In this document: positions 1-11,924 of the stretch, in pieces
How the letters are laid out: every line of letters begins with the position of its first letter
How positions within the stretch are numbered: position 1 is the first letter of the stretch
From: Neoconidiobolus thromboides FSU 785
Taxonomy: Eukaryota; Entomophthoromycota; Entomophthoromycetes; Entomophthorales; Neoconidiobolaceae
DNA: 64,000 nt
Direction of reading: 5' to 3'
Assembly: GCA_025603075.1 (NCBI GenBank)
Contig: MU626304.1
Location: 3,031-67,030, forward strand
Translations under genes and position numbers: made by a program
The notes under the pieces: model-generated
What the model was told of the DNA's origin: nothing
The model's input: only the letters and a program-made list of their open reading frames with translations
Database searches by the model: none

Positions 1-1356
1 ATAGATGCAATGATAACAGATAATAAAGAAGGAGTGAAAAATTTCATTGTTTAGATTGTTGTTTGTATAATATAATTGTAATTCTAGTTTGATAATAAAA
101 GACTGTGGTTCTTATGCATGTATTTATAGTGTTTTCGTTTGAATAACAGTTGTCCTTCTCCACTTAGTTTGTTTAATATTGTATCAAAATACCCGATGAT
201 CTTATGTAATGACATTATAATCCCATTATATCATTAAGTAATGACTTCACTTATGGATTTTACTCAAGTAGATGACATCTAGCTTAACGATAATCTTTAG
301 TTTTGAGTATTGAACATTTATAATTTTTGTTATATTAATTGATTTACTTTATCGTTAGAAACTAAATGGGCATGCTTTTAAGAATTTTATTAACTTATCC
401 ACCCACTAGCGCTTTGATAATGACTAAATAAATGAAACTTAAAGAGACCTTCAGATTATTGGGCAAATTAACATAAAATTTAATTAAAATGGGCAGTTAA
501 TATTATTAAATAATTTAATTGTGCAATGTTATTGATCAAACTAATAAATTAAATTAGTGATTTCATTTAATCATAAACTATATTAGCTTTAAATTTATAT
601 ATTTCATATTGTTTATCTAATGATATCTTCAAATAACTAATTAAAAATCAAAGACAACAACATTGTTAATAAATTACATAATAGTTGACGAAAAGTGTTG
701 AACTTTAATAACTTATTTATAATGGTTTGCTATATTTTTGCTGTTCTGACTTTTTTAAATACAAATAGAGTGTTTTAAAATATTGAATAAAATAATTTTA
801 ATTTGAAATAAGCTTGTATGGTATAATTAACTTAAGTTATCATTAAATGATACATCAAACTATTGAAGGTTTAGACAATAGACAAAGTCTTTATTAGCGA
901 TATTGTAATCTAAAACTAGGTTAGATAGTTTGAGCTTTGATTTTATCAGTTGTATTTTTGATATATATTTAAGGTAATTCTAAACTCATTTATATTATTA
1001 TATCTGTATTTAGCTATCCCATTTTAAGAGATATAATACCCAATAGGCTTTAGTGTGTTACATTTTTAATAGCATAAGTCAGCTTTTTTTATTTTCATTG
1101 GCCTTTTCTTTAATATCTGGAAGGAATTATACTCTAAAGTAGTTTGAGTGTTTTGTCAACCATTAATAAATTAAGAAATAATTGATTATATCGAAAAAAA
1201 TCAGCATGTCGACTGTTATCATGTTTAATAAAAGCCAAGGATATTACAAATGTCTATAGTCAAGTTATAAGGCAAAATAATAAAATTATAGATAATGAGT
1301 TGGCGAATTTAATACTTTATATATTAATTATTTTATTTACAAAAATAAATACAATA
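1..1356. other. gene-free AT-rich stretch
   Basis: No reading frame with coding character, tRNA-like fold or recognisable repeat was found here on either strand. It ends at the first MITE copy. Confidence 0.5.
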
Positions 1357-1457
1357 TGAGGATGATTTTTTTGATTTTATTACTTTTTCCACCTTTTAAG
1401 CGCTATTTGAGCGGAAAATTTGTTAGTAAAATTCTTAAACACAAAAATACATCCCCA
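1357..1457 (+). mobile_element. MITE copy 1, forward, 101 bp
   Basis: Starts TGAGGATG and ends CATCCCCA, with TA on both sides as a 2-bp target duplication. 'Forward' here means the orientation with the T-run followed by GATTTCATTA and the core AAGCGCTATTTGAG. The copy lies 17 bp downstream of the stop codon of the neighbouring inhibitor gene. Confidence 0.9.
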
Positions 1458-1474
1458 TATATTGAATGAATTAT

Positions 1475-1975
1475 TTAGCCATAATATGTTTTTGTTATAA
1501 TAAAATCCTTATCAACAATAACATTTAATCTATCTTCAATATAATCCAAAGTCACAAAAGGAGTATTTGGAGTAATAATACGATTGGGTTTTGGTAAGTC
1601 TGTTCTAAAAACCTAGAATGTAAAAATTAAAACCAATGCCACGAATAAAAATACACTTACAATTTCAATACTAGGATCAGTTTGAGAGCCGCCTTCTTGG
1701 ATTAATTTTTTACCAATATAAGAAGTACCTACACCTTTCTTGTCAGCTTCAGTTACTCTTTTAAGATTGTCAGTGAATTCAAGGCCACTAGATCGATTTA
1801 TCATGATATTCCTAAAATGGTTACGCATCCTATCATCCATTTTAAATTTAGTGTCCTTAATTTTAATATCATTGTTGTTAACTTCTGATGAAGATATAAC
1901 GTTGTCTACTGGCAATTTTGCACTTGAAATAGTAACACTGAGGAAAAGTAAAAATATAGTGCTGAAAAATTTCAT
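1475..1975 (-). CDS. secreted eglin/potato-inhibitor-I-like protease inhibitor, copy 1
   Basis: Two exons, complement(join(1475..1612,1661..1975)), encode 150 residues; the intron (1613-1660) has a GTAAGT donor and CTAG acceptor in phase 0. Residues 1-19 form a signal peptide. The C-terminal ~65 residues match the fold of eglin c/potato inhibitor I (I13) and I78 inhibitors: SYIGKKL near 85-91, then RIITP and the binding loop FVTL-DY (L127-D128), then EDRLNVIVD and a terminal YYG. In eglin c the scissile bond is the Leu-Asp of the same loop, so P1 is predicted to be Leu127, suiting subtilisin- or chymotrypsin-like proteases. That specificity is inference. The long linker between signal and inhibitor domain is unlike the small classical members. 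Two relatives lie at 6.5 and 11.9 kb. Confidence 0.8.
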
Positions 1976-2333
1976 TATTTTAATATTTCAATTTTAGCCT
2001 TCTTTTGTTTTTTATGCTTTTATATTTCATTGAAATTTGTATTCTAAACTTCATTTTGATATGATTTTATTGCAAATTAGTTGATCGTTGTTTGAAGCTG
2101 TTGATAGTCAAATACTATCTTTGTATATCAAATTTGACTTTAAATTTTTATTACTATAGATCACAAAGCCAGATAGCGTTATTGAGAATTACAATTTAGC
2201 AACTATCATCACGTTGAATTTATTATAGTCACAGAAGTTTATAGCGCTAAAACTGTTATACAAAGATTTCAATTTCTCCACTACCAGTATACACATAATA
2301 TCCTTTATAAATAATGAAGTTTGTGACAATAAA

Positions 2334-2432
2334 TGGGATGTATTTTTGTGTTTAAGGATTTTACTAACAATTTTTCTGCTCAAATAGCATTTAAAAAATG
2401 GAAAAAGTAATGAAGCTAAAAAAATATCCTCA
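2334..2432 (-). mobile_element. MITE copy 2, reverse, 99 bp
   Basis: TGGGATG at the left end, ATCCTCA at the right end, with AA flanking both sides: a 2-bp duplication that is not TA. Confidence 0.88.
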
Positions 2433-2670
2433 AATATTATTTTTATAATAAACCTATTTTCATACTATTTAATATAAACATAGATAGATGTGGGAGAACA
2501 CATACATCCAAGTATCATAGGATTCAATTAACAAAAGTAACTTCGCAAGTATATTTTGTTCTTTAGATACGACACATTAACCTATGTGAGACTACATTTC
2601 AAAAATAAGGTTTCCTGACCTATTATTATTGCAAATGATAAGTAAAACTTAATTTGCTTTAAGATATATA

Positions 2671-2766
2671 AGGATGTTTTTTTTGATTTCACTTTTTTCA
2701 TTTTTTAAGCACTGTTCGAGTAGAAAGATTGTTAATAAAATTCTTAAACAAAAAAATATATCACCA
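2671..2766 (+). mobile_element. MITE copy 3, forward, 96 bp, worn ends
   Basis: The internal core (T-run, GATTTCA, TTTTTTAAGCACT, GTTAATAAAATTC) is intact. The end repeats are eroded (AGGATG left, TCACCA right); TA flanks both sides. Confidence 0.85.
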
Positions 2767-3416
2767 TAGTCATAATAAAGTTTAATTTGTGATATAATAT
2801 TTTGATAGAGCATTTACTATTAGTAGCCAGAATTTGACTTTACTCTTAGAATATTTTTTTAGTTATAGTACTTTGATGGATGTGTTAAATCCATAGAAAC
2901 TGTATTTAAAGGAAATGATAATTCTGATATTAAAAAGTTTTAACATGATAACTTTATATAAAAAATAAAGTGTTGAGCTTTCCTTCATAAGTATTATAAA
3001 ACATAATAACATGCTATAGAATAATAATCAAGAATTTACATTAATGGCTTGAAGTATTAATGTCATAAATATAAATTCAGTTGCCCAATAATTGAGTTTT
3101 ATCTAAATAGACACCCTAATCAAAAAGTGACTAACATATAATGTTTCAAGTTTTGAGCACAATCTATATAAAGGAGACACTCAAAATAAATATGGTTTTA
3201 TGGGGCAATAAGTTTAGCCTATAAATTGAACTCTTAAAATTAGCATCTTTCTTCTTTAGACCAACAGTCTTTATTTTTACATATATATATTGTCACGTAT
3301 AAGGATATCACACTAAAAATAAACTACATATTTATGACAAAATAGTAAATGCATCTTGAAATTCAAAAGTTTATAAACAATATATAAGGAAACAATAAAA
3401 GCATAACTTTTAATCA
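2767..3416. other. intergenic region upstream of the P450 gene
   Basis: AT-rich with no supported reading frame. It should hold the promoter of the P450 gene starting at 3417, but no defined element stands out. Confidence 0.4.
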
Positions 3417-5357
3417 ATGGAAACGATAAGTGGATATTATATATTCATTATTGCTCTATGTTATTGGAGCTATAAAGTAAACCTATTTTATTCTATTCAA
3501 ATATAAATAATCAATCGCTAGGTCATATACAATTTATTTTTTAGTCCATTAAGAAAAATCCCTGGGCCATTAATAAATCAATTTTTTCCCTTTTTACTTA
3601 GATATTATCTATTTAATGGTACTATACACTTATATGTGACAAAACTTCATGAAAAATATGGTAAAACTATTAGACTAAGTAAATATTATCCTTATTTTGT
3701 AAATACGTTTAAGTGAATTACTTATAGACTGGGATAATGTATCATTTTCTTCAGACGAAGCTGCAAACCAAATCTACTCAACTTATACATTTCCAAAAAG
3801 CAAACGTACCAATGGGTTTCAGATTATTGGTGAAACGATTCTTAGTACAAGGTAATCATAGTTTCAGTTTAACTTATAATATAATTTATAATCTTTTAGA
3901 GATAGGGAGTTTCATCGCCAAAGAGTAAATCATTTAATGAATTTAACAACTTCTATTAACTTTAATTTTTAGAAGAAAATCCTTGCTTTCAGTTTTTCAG
4001 ATAAAACTATATCAAACATCGAATACCTAGTGAAAAGGAATGTTGATATTCTAGTCAATAAGATAGAGAAAATGGCTTTAGAAGAAAAAGACTTCAATAT
4101 CGGTCTTTTTTTTCATTACTTTTCATTTGTAAAATCAAAATTATGTATTAAATATCACTAATTTATACACTATTAGGATGTAATTGGGGATGTAGCGTAT
4201 GGTAAATCCTTTGATATGTTAAAGAATGGCTATCACCCAGTTATTGGATGGATCAAAAATTTCTTTTTTTTGGCTGTTCTAGTAATCTTTTATTATAATT
4301 TAGTATTACTAAATAGTAATTAAAATTCAGGTTAGCTCCTTTTCATTTTTAAAACATTTTAAATTTGAAAGTGTAACTCAACTCTATAAGGTAATATACA
4401 AGCTTTATCATTATTAAATCATTCATAATATATTAGTTCTCATATGAAGCTGTTAAGAATGCAAAGGAGCATTCAGATAGAGTTACTATATTAAGTACTT
4501 TAATAAACGCCTCTAATCCAGATACCGGAAAAACACTCAGTGAAAAAGAAATTGTAGAAGAATCGATTATTCAACTGTAATACATTAACTATACCTTAAG
4601 TTCATCCTAATTAATTTATAGTGTCGCTGGTTCAGATACAACTTCTAATTCATTAATTTGGTACTTAAATTATATTTTATAACCAACTTTTTAAATTCAA
4701 CAATAAATTAGGACTTTTTATCTTTTATCAAAGTACCCTGAAACTTACAATAGGCTTAAAGAAGAATTAATAGATAAATTTCCAAACAAAGAAGAGATAA
4801 CTTTTGATAAATGTAAAGAAAGTGTTTACCTTCGAGCAGTGATTTATGAGAGCTTAAGAATTCTTCCAGTCGTTGCAGGTAATTTAATAAGAAATGTTCC
4901 AAAAGGTGGAAAAGTAATTGAAGGCTATTTTGTTCCTGAAAATGTAATTTAATTAAATTTATAATTGATTATATTGAATTACTTTATTGTAGACTACAAT
5001 CTCAATAAGTATAAATGCACTTCATAATTCTAATAGTAATTGGGATAATCCTCATTCATTTGATCCAGGACGATGGATTGATGAAGATGGCCAGTTCCAA
5101 TCTAACAATAATTTCTCACCCTTTTCTATTGGCCCAAGAGCATGTTTGGGTAGAAAGTATTATATATTAAAATTATATAATTAAAATGCTCATTTGTTTC
5201 TAGTTTAGCTTGGATGGAGCTATATTTAGTCACTGCTTCTTTAGTTAGAAATTTTAGTTTTAAGCTAAAAACAGAAGTTGAAGTTGGGTCTAAGTTGTAC
5301 GTCGTTAATTCACCAGAAAGAGACATAAATGTTTTCGCATTTAAACATGATAAATAA
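3417..5357 (+). CDS. cytochrome P450 monooxygenase, 12 exons
   Basis: Exons 3417-3476, 3522-3678, 3728-3851, 3900-3924, 3973-4128, 4177-4281, 4331-4390, 4437-4576, 4622-4660, 4712-4943, 4993-5156 and 5204-5357 join in frame to 471 residues. The N-terminus is a membrane anchor (METISGYYIFIIALCYW) followed by the proline hinge SPLRKIPGP. The I-helix oxygen-activation motif AGSDTTS is at 278-284, the K-helix ExxR (ESLR) at 335-338, FDPGRW upstream of the heme loop, and the heme-ligating Cys417 sits in FSIGPRACLG. Length and motifs are those of a microsomal (ER-anchored) fungal P450. A CYP family cannot be assigned by eye and the substrate is unknown. All eleven introns are 45-60 nt; exon 4 is a 25-nt micro-exon. 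The neighbours are secreted inhibitor genes and a Zn2Cys6 factor, which does not point to a pathway. Confidence 0.93.
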
Positions 5358-6507
5358 AGTTTTTTCAATTAAAAACAATGTCGGAGCGTTTTTTTTAATT
5401 CTCATATTTAACACAACCTAATATTAGAAAATTATCACCATTTTGGTGAAGCAGAAAACATATCCTCACACACATGATAGCGCTGGATCAAGTTGGGAGC
5501 CAAAGACTAATTTTTGGTAGTATTAGTAGACGATGTAGATAACTAAGATAACAATTAATGGTAGTTAAAAGTCAAAATGAAGGAATTATCGGGCTTAATA
5601 GAGAGACCATAATTTCACCATATCCCCAATAGAAATTGAGTTGTTAAAACAAGAGAAATATAAACTATAAACAATTTAAGTATAAAAATAGAAATAAACT
5701 TATGATAATGATATTTAGATTTATAGGACAAAAAGGACAGAAGGAGAGCGCTTTTTGATTATAAAAGTTACACTTTAATAAAAAAACAACATACATTTTT
5801 ATCAACCTATAAAAGTAGATTCAATTAAATAAACAGGCTTAATTAATTGAATATTGTTAAACAAGGAAAAATCAATGCAATTATAGTCATAAATGTTATT
5901 AATAAAAAGTTATACTTAAAATTATTAAGCCCATTTTATATACTAAAAAATTATAAAAGTATACAAAATAACCATTGAAAATTTGTTAATAATAAAATTG
6001 CCCCTAAATTGATAAAAACATCAAAGCTTTCTAAAGATCATACAGTCAAGTACTCCTAATCGATATTTGGAGATATTAGATAAATAATAAAATAATTGAA
6101 TATTAATAGCAAAAGCTATCGAAAATGAGATAAGGGATTTTGAGTTACTAATCATCATTAAAAATATTAATTTATATAATAAATGATGAAAACTACCTCT
6201 TTAAAATAATTGATACCCTATGCTAAAGAATATTAGAATTTTCTTCATATGAAAAAAAGAATAAAAGTATCCTTTTTGAATTAAAATTTCCAATAAATTA
6301 ACTAAAATAGTAAGATTGTATTGCCTTAAAATATCTTAAGAGAATACTTGATGCAACACATAAGTAGCTTGAATTTTGTATTTAAATTAATCTTAAACTT
6401 AGGCTTTAGTTTTTAAGATCATTTGAATTATTTACTGTATAAGTTTTTGTTATAGGTAAATGTAATAAATTAATACTATAATAATATTTTTTATTGCTAT
6501 AGTATAC
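5358..6507. other. intergenic stretch, no gene seen
   Basis: About 1.15 kb between the P450 stop and the second inhibitor gene's stop. It is AT-rich with no coding signal and no MITE copy. Confidence 0.45.
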
Positions 6508-7028
6508 CTAACCATAGTAAGCTCTAGTAACAATGTTGTCTTCGTCAACAACAATATTTAACCTATCTTGACGATAGTCTAAAGTAACAGCTGGGTTATC
6601 GGGAGTAATGATACGATAAGGTTCAGGTAAACGGGCTTCATAGACCTAAAGAACGGTTAGTTACTTTACAATCACTAATAAACAACTCAGCTTACATTTT
6701 TGCTGTTAACGTAATATTGATAGCCCCCCTTTTTAACCAATTTTTTGCCGATATAAGAACCGAGATCATTTTCTTTATCTTTTTTAGTTTTTTCAACTAG
6801 ATTTTTGATGTAATCAAAAAAACCAGTATCATAAAAATACGAGGGTAAAACAGGATTAGGATAGTCGAAGGCTTTATTTGTGATTTTGTTATCACTGTTT
6901 GTGGCTGAAGGAGGACTTGTGCTGTCATTGTTCACTTCTAATTGTCCAACTGCATTTTCTGTTGGTATGGTGGCACTTAAAACAACGACGCCAAATGAGA
7001 GTAAACTTAAAAGACTAAGTAATTTCAT
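6508..7028 (-). CDS. secreted eglin/potato-inhibitor-I-like protease inhibitor, copy 2
   Basis: Exons complement(join(6508..6645,6696..7028)) give 156 residues; the intron (6646-6695) falls at exactly the same codon boundary as in copy 1, and exon 2 is again 138 nt. A signal peptide (MKLLSLLSLLSFGVVVLSA) is followed by a variable, Asn/Ser-rich linker. The inhibitor domain then runs from GSYIGKKL through RIITPDNPAVTL-DYRQDRLN (putative scissile Leu133-Asp134) to a terminal YYG. It is close to the I78 consensus (VTxDYRxDRLN). The shared architecture shows a paralogue of the 1.5-kb gene in the same orientation. It probably acts outside the cell or in the vacuole on serine proteases; the target is unknown. 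Confidence 0.83.
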
Positions 7029-7415
7029 GATATTATTTTTTACTTTAATTAAGCTGTTATTTTATTCTGTTTATATATATTCCTATTTTTCAGATTATTT
7101 TGCTATTCTATAAGATTGATTGAGGCTTTAAATCTGCTTAAATACACCTTATTATAAATATCAAATTAATAAACATTTTCTTGGAAAACTTTATTTTAAT
7201 GTGATACATAGTAAGCCTTTGTTATTAAGTAATAAAAAGTGATTTAATATACCTTTGTTTAATTTTAGTTACTAGCATTACTACAATTAAACATTATTAT
7301 TTTTTTAAAATAGTAAAATACTAAACCAAGTTCTAAAGCAAAGTAAATGTTTATTATTATTATAAATTAATATTTCATTATGTAATTAGTACTATGTTAT
7401 CGCTATCTTATTAGA

Positions 7416-9233
7416 CTATTTATTCGTCGACTCGATTTCCACTACAACCTTGGTAAGGTCCATAGTTGCATCAATTACCCACGTATAATTTGGGACCTTC
7501 TTCAAACCTTCTAAGAAAGAAAATCCATCTTTAATAACCTGAATGCCCTCTTCATGAATAGATATATATACTTGAATTGTACGTAGACAATAAATTAAAC
7601 CAATAATACGCGTACTTGCATAAGGCTCAAACCCTAAACTTTTATTATAGCTGATGATACGCTTACCATAATTAATGAGACAGCTTAACTCTTTTTCATT
7701 TACATTTTCCAGAACGGGTTTGTTAATAAACAAAGTATCAGGAGGACATAATTTAGCTCGGCTCATGTTTTCATATGAATTCATAATTACTGTGTTACTT
7801 TCAATTAAAATCAATTTAATTTGTATATCGTTATATTCTTTAATCTGTTGATTAATTTTAAATGTGACTTCCAACTCATACAACTTAATCATTGATTTAT
7901 GAGTAATCGAGTTAATTAAATCAAAGAGTTGTTTGGCTTCTGTATACACTTGACTCGCTTTCAACTCCAATTTACTAACTTTATTTAATAAGATATACGT
8001 CTCTCTTAAATACTTTGATAGATTGATACGGTATTTGGCTATAATCAAGTAGTTTTTAATGAAATAACCATCCCTCAATTCATTGATACTTTCTAGATTT
8101 AACATTTCTTCCCAATCGTCCTCATTATTCGCTTCATTATTGATATTTTCGTTACGTTCGTTGTTAATTATCGTTTCATATTTATTGTTAGCATTACTTA
8201 ATATATCGGAAATATAATCTAAGTCAGGATCCATCGTAAGCATATTTGAATTTGTGTCTAAATAAATGGCCGCAGAAAAGGCCAATTTGCGCTCAAAAAT
8301 CGTGTTAAAGCCAATTTTAAAAGGGGATTTAAGATGTAAACCAATTGACAAACATTTTGATATCAAATCGGAGTAAAAGTAAGAGGGTAAAGCATAGGTA
8401 TGTGCTCTTAATCCATGTTTTAAAACAATTAGTGTTTGTATATAACTTAAGCTTAACTTAATTTTGGATGGTTTTAATTCTTTCATTAATGAATTTTTGA
8501 TAAACTTTGCTAATTGGTTTGTACTATCTGTTTCTTTCAGTAACGACAGTCCACTTAATATAACAGCACATTGAAGTATCATTTCTCTTTTGTATGTCAT
8601 AAACCCATAGTAAGTAAATAAAGGTACTTCTAAATTAATATATTTAAAATAAGCATCAATAGCTTCATAGATTAAATGGTTGTTATCGTTAAATGGGTCA
8701 TAGTGATAATCATCGATCTTTTTACATAACTTCTTTCTACTTTGAAACTTATCGTAACTTTTTAATGCTAAATAAACCCTTAGCTCAGGGTTACTTTGAT
8801 AAATATGAGAAAACGCTTTATCAAAAAATTCATCGATATGAAATAATTTAAATGGATAAATACTTAGTTGCGAGGTATTAATATTAAATATTGTCGCTTT
8901 GAATGTTTTAATATCGTCTTTTAATATCAAAAATGGCTTGTTGAATGATAATGATGGGCTACTATTGACTCTACTTTCATTATTTATCCCTTTCTGTTTA
9001 CAATGTTTCCCAATAATCGTCATACTTTGTGCATATTTAAGTTTAATACTCTGTCTCGCACTATCCGTTGTTTGTTGCAGTTTGATATGCCTTGTACAAT
9101 CAATTTTTCGCTTAACACAGTTGCTACACTTTGGTAATGCCCTATCGCATCTCTTTTTTAATAATTTGCAATTATCACACACTTGTCGAAATTTATCTGC
9201 AACAGATAACACTCTAGTAGTATCTAAATCCAT
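7416..9233 (-). CDS. Zn2Cys6 fungal transcription factor
   Basis: An intronless gene of 605 residues. The N-terminus carries a binuclear zinc cluster with six cysteines at 19, 22, 29, 36, 39 and 46 (C-x2-C-x6-C-x6-C-x2-C-x6-C), rich in Lys/Arg between the second and third cysteine (KLLKKR), as in Gal4-type DNA-binding domains. The middle (about 150-350) is mainly alpha-helical and fits the fungal-specific transcription factor domain, with the usual acidic stretch near 355-375 (NENINNEANNEDDWEE). Start at 9233 is the first ATG of the frame and places the cluster close to the N-terminus, as is typical. Nuclear DNA-binding regulator; targets unknown. Lack of introns contrasts with most of the other long genes here. 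Confidence 0.93.
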   Translation of the reverse strand: MDLDTTRVLSVADKFRQVCDNCKLLKKRCDRALPKCSNCVKRKIDCTRHIKLQQTTDSARQSIKLKYAQSMTIIGKHCKQKGINNESRVNSSPSLSFNKPFLILKDDIKTFKATIFNINTSQLSIYPFKLFHIDEFFDKAFSHIYQSNPELRVYLALKSYDKFQSRKKLCKKIDDYHYDPFNDNNHLIYEAIDAYFKYINLEVPLFTYYGFMTYKREMILQCAVILSGLSLLKETDSTNQLAKFIKNSLMKELKPSKIKLSLSYIQTLIVLKHGLRAHTYALPSYFYSDLISKCLSIGLHLKSPFKIGFNTIFERKLAFSAAIYLDTNSNMLTMDPDLDYISDILSNANNKYETIINNERNENINNEANNEDDWEEMLNLESINELRDGYFIKNYLIIAKYRINLSKYLRETYILLNKVSKLELKASQVYTEAKQLFDLINSITHKSMIKLYELEVTFKINQQIKEYNDIQIKLILIESNTVIMNSYENMSRAKLCPPDTLFINKPVLENVNEKELSCLINYGKRIISYNKSLGFEPYASTRIIGLIYCLRTIQVYISIHEEGIQVIKDGFSFLEGLKKVPNYTWVIDATMDLTKVVVEIESTNK

Positions 9234-10483
9234 TTGAAAAGAAGAGTAAGAAATAAACTTTTATTAAAGTGGTTTAGAGCTTAAATGGTGTCATTTCACC
9301 CAACCAAATGACTCAATAGAATAATGCCGATATTGAGCAAAATAAATCCAGCTTAAGCTCAAAAATGACCAATTATATATAGGCATTTATTACTGTACAA
9401 TATACTATTGGCTTCTTTTATTATCTTTCACCCATTTTTTTAATTATCGTTTTAAAGTGACCGTTTTATGTGGATTCTATTATTCTTAAAAAACTTAGAT
9501 TTTTTAACCAAAAGGGGCTTATGGACAAATCTCTAAAGTAACACTATGTAAAATGATAGGTACCCTTAGGCTATTTTCAATTAAGTAATGTGGACTGAAT
9601 ATACTTACAATGTATAAATTATAAACCCTAAGCAAAGCACTTTGTTTCAAAACCAAGATGCTCGACCCTTCCTATTATTAATTTAAAACGACCCACTATT
9701 TGCTGCATCTCCCTGAAAGTTTTATTTTATTTTTTTTGCTTCCCCTTACTTTTATCGTATTAAATTAGAAACCTATACTTATTTTATCCTTTTACTATTT
9801 CATTACCCAACTAGATTTTATAGAAAAGCAAAACAACATTGTAAAATATTATGTGTTGTTTACTATATTTGTAGATTTTAAATTTAAACCTGATTTGTTT
9901 CATCTAAAATTTAATTTAATTTATCCCTTAGCTGAAATGGGAAATTTGTTAGTTTTTCATGGTACTGGTGGAGTAGTACCTCTAACGTGGAAAATCGATA
10001 TACGAGGGTCATAATACCGTACCTTATATGCCTCAATAAACAATTCATACGATTAATTTCAATTTAGGCTTGTTATTGTTTAGATAAGCAAAATGCTATT
10101 TGAAATAACACAAGTAAATACTTTGTCTGGTGATACTAAAACTTAGAATAAGATGATTCAACTGAATTCTTTATTGAAAAATAGTAGTACGTCTTAATCA
10201 TCACATTATTATTATTGTAAAGCTACATATTGTTGTTTGTATATTTCTTTCGACTGTTATTTACTATATTCCTATTACCATATAAATGTATATTATTTTA
10301 AAATTCACATAAAATTAATGCCCTCGATCTTACCAAATAAATCCAATATAAATGTTCTTGATAATAAATAATAATTAATTTATGATTTAATAAAGTAATT
10401 ATTTTTCAGCCGTGGTTCTATCGTTTTATTTTGTTTACTGTATTTTGTTCTTTATTTTTAACGATTTAAAAAAATTTCAACCT
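9234..10483. other. intergenic region, divergent promoters
   Basis: About 1.25 kb between the divergent Zn2Cys6 gene and the first ten-cysteine gene. The only local structure seen is a short hairpin at 9961-9980 (GGTACT/AGTACC stem, 8-base loop). No tRNA, MITE or reading frame. Confidence 0.4.
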
Positions 10484-10762
10484 ATGTATTCCCCTTTGCC
10501 ATTTTTCCTCATCCTGCTTGGTCCAATTTTAACTAACGATATTTCTGAAGGGCGCTGCCATAATCATGATGGTAGAGTTACTACAGCATGTAACTTCTGT
10601 TGTTACTCCAAGTGGATCACATACCAAAAAGAGTGTGATAATTTCAATAGCGTCAAAGAGATTAAGGCATGCATTAAGTTAGGAGTTAGTAAATTTAATT
10701 TCTGTCAAGTATGTTGTAATAAAAGAGGGATGTTCTGTGATAATTTTAAAAATAAAAGTTAA
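10484..10762 (+). CDS. secreted ten-cysteine protein, paralogue A
   Basis: 92 residues from the ATG at 10484; an upstream extension of the frame to 10412 lacks an ATG and is ignored. Residues 1-18 are a signal peptide (MYSPLPFFLILLGPILTN). The mature part has ten cysteines in the order C, C-x2-CC, C, C, C-x2-CC, C, with two C-x2-CC knots about 45 residues apart, suggesting a disulfide-bonded two-lobe fold. Shared with the convergent neighbour at 10882-11151: DGxVTxAC, CCYxKW and the spacing of all cysteines. The family is not recognised; the profile is that of small secreted cysteine-rich (effector-like) proteins, and no activity is claimed. One exon. Confidence 0.75.
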   Translation: MYSPLPFFLILLGPILTNDISEGRCHNHDGRVTTACNFCCYSKWITYQKECDNFNSVKEIKACIKLGVSKFNFCQVCCNKRGMFCDNFKNKS

Positions 10763-10881
10763 AGCTTTTAAGATAACCATCTCTTTTTATCTGTTTATTC
10801 ATTCTTTTCTATTTGTAATTAAAATTAAAAAATAAATGCTCACTTTGCTTCATTAAATCAGACTTTATTATTAAGCTCTCC

Positions 10882-11151
10882 TTATAAATATTTCTTTTCA
10901 CACTTCTCCTGCTTATCATTACAACATTTTTGACATTTGTCGAGTGAATCAAAAGACTTCTTATGGCATTGTTTGTATGTTTCAATTTTCTGAGTATTAT
11001 CGTCACAGTCGAGGTAAGCTTCACTCCATTTTTGATAACAACAATAGATACATGCCGAAGTTACACTACCATCTCCGTTTGAGCAGTTTTCATAGTCCGA
11101 GTATGCAGCTGTTAAGGCACAAAATAAAAGGACGGGATAAAGATATTTCAT
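10882..11151 (-). CDS. secreted ten-cysteine protein, paralogue B
   Basis: 89 residues. The signal peptide (MKYLYPVLLFCALTAAYS) precedes DYENC and a mature domain with the same ten-cysteine order as the neighbour at 10484-10762: C, C-x2-CC (CIYCC), C, C, C-x2-CC (CQKCC), C. The two genes converge with 119 bp between stops, so they arose by an inverted duplication. Residue identity outside the cysteines is modest, indicating an old or fast-diverging pair. Function unknown. Confidence 0.78.
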   Translation of the reverse strand: MKYLYPVLLFCALTAAYSDYENCSNGDGSVTSACIYCCYQKWSEAYLDCDDNTQKIETYKQCHKKSFDSLDKCQKCCNDKQEKCEKKYL

Positions 11152-11924
11152 TAGTTAGATTTATTAAATGGAAAAATGAGAGAGAAAATTTCTTTGAATT
11201 TTTGACTTAAGAACATTGAGTAGAGTAGTGAATTTTTTTAGGAAACTTGAAAACGAAGTAAATTCTTTTTGAAGGGAGTTTTTAAAGGATAAATTACAAG
11301 TAACTTATAGTCTGTAGTGTAAAAATGAACAACATAAAATCAAGATTCAAATAACTTTTATTAGATTTAATATTTAGTTGTTATTTGGAGCTTGATAGCA
11401 TCTTATCAACTTGCACTATCCCAAATTATTTGTTATTTCAACAAAATAAAATTGATATAAAAAAGTAAATAAAAGATTACAAAGTAGACTTGAATATAAT
11501 ACAAAAATCAACACTGTTAAATCAAGAAATAATCTTAAGAGAAGATCAAAATAACATTAAAACCATGAGCTTAATTGCTTTCTACTTTGATCCGTTTTAT
11601 TACCTCATTGCAGCCACTACTTCATTTGCAAACAATATATATATTGATTATAATATATTAATTGTAATATTAATATTTAAAACAAATCAGTTAATCTCAA
11701 CTGCAAAAATAAAATCTACAATCACCCAAAAATGATTATACCAAAGCCAAATGAGAAGAAACCATATATGCATTTATCAGGGGAAACAACTAAGAACACT
11801 TCATTGTATGTTGATAAAAATTAGTTAAAAATAAGGATAGTGAGTCTGATGTGGATGGTAATATTGTAAATTCATTCAATTGGTTATATATAAATGGATT
11901 ATTTAGTTAGTTGTTTGTTTTTAG
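11152..11924. other. region upstream of the third inhibitor exon
   Basis: It should hold exon 1 of the inhibitor relative whose exon 2 is at 11925. A short frame from the ATG near 11564 begins hydrophobically and another starts at 11732 (MIIPKPNEKKPYMHLSG), but no clean signal peptide, linker and donor can be joined to the acceptor at 11924. I regard exon 1 as decayed or unresolved. Confidence 0.35.

Noticed and set aside
1740-1997. Plus-strand open frame opposite the inhibitor gene
   Set aside because: It is antisense to the supported two-exon inhibitor; its hydrophobic composition mirrors the opposite strand.
2189-2383. 64-codon minus-strand frame
   Set aside because: Its start lies inside MITE copy 2 and it has no splice, signal or family support.
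9961-9980. Short perfect hairpin GGTACT...AGTACC
   Set aside because: Isolated six-base stem; no terminator, tRNA or rRNA context and not repeated elsewhere in the window.
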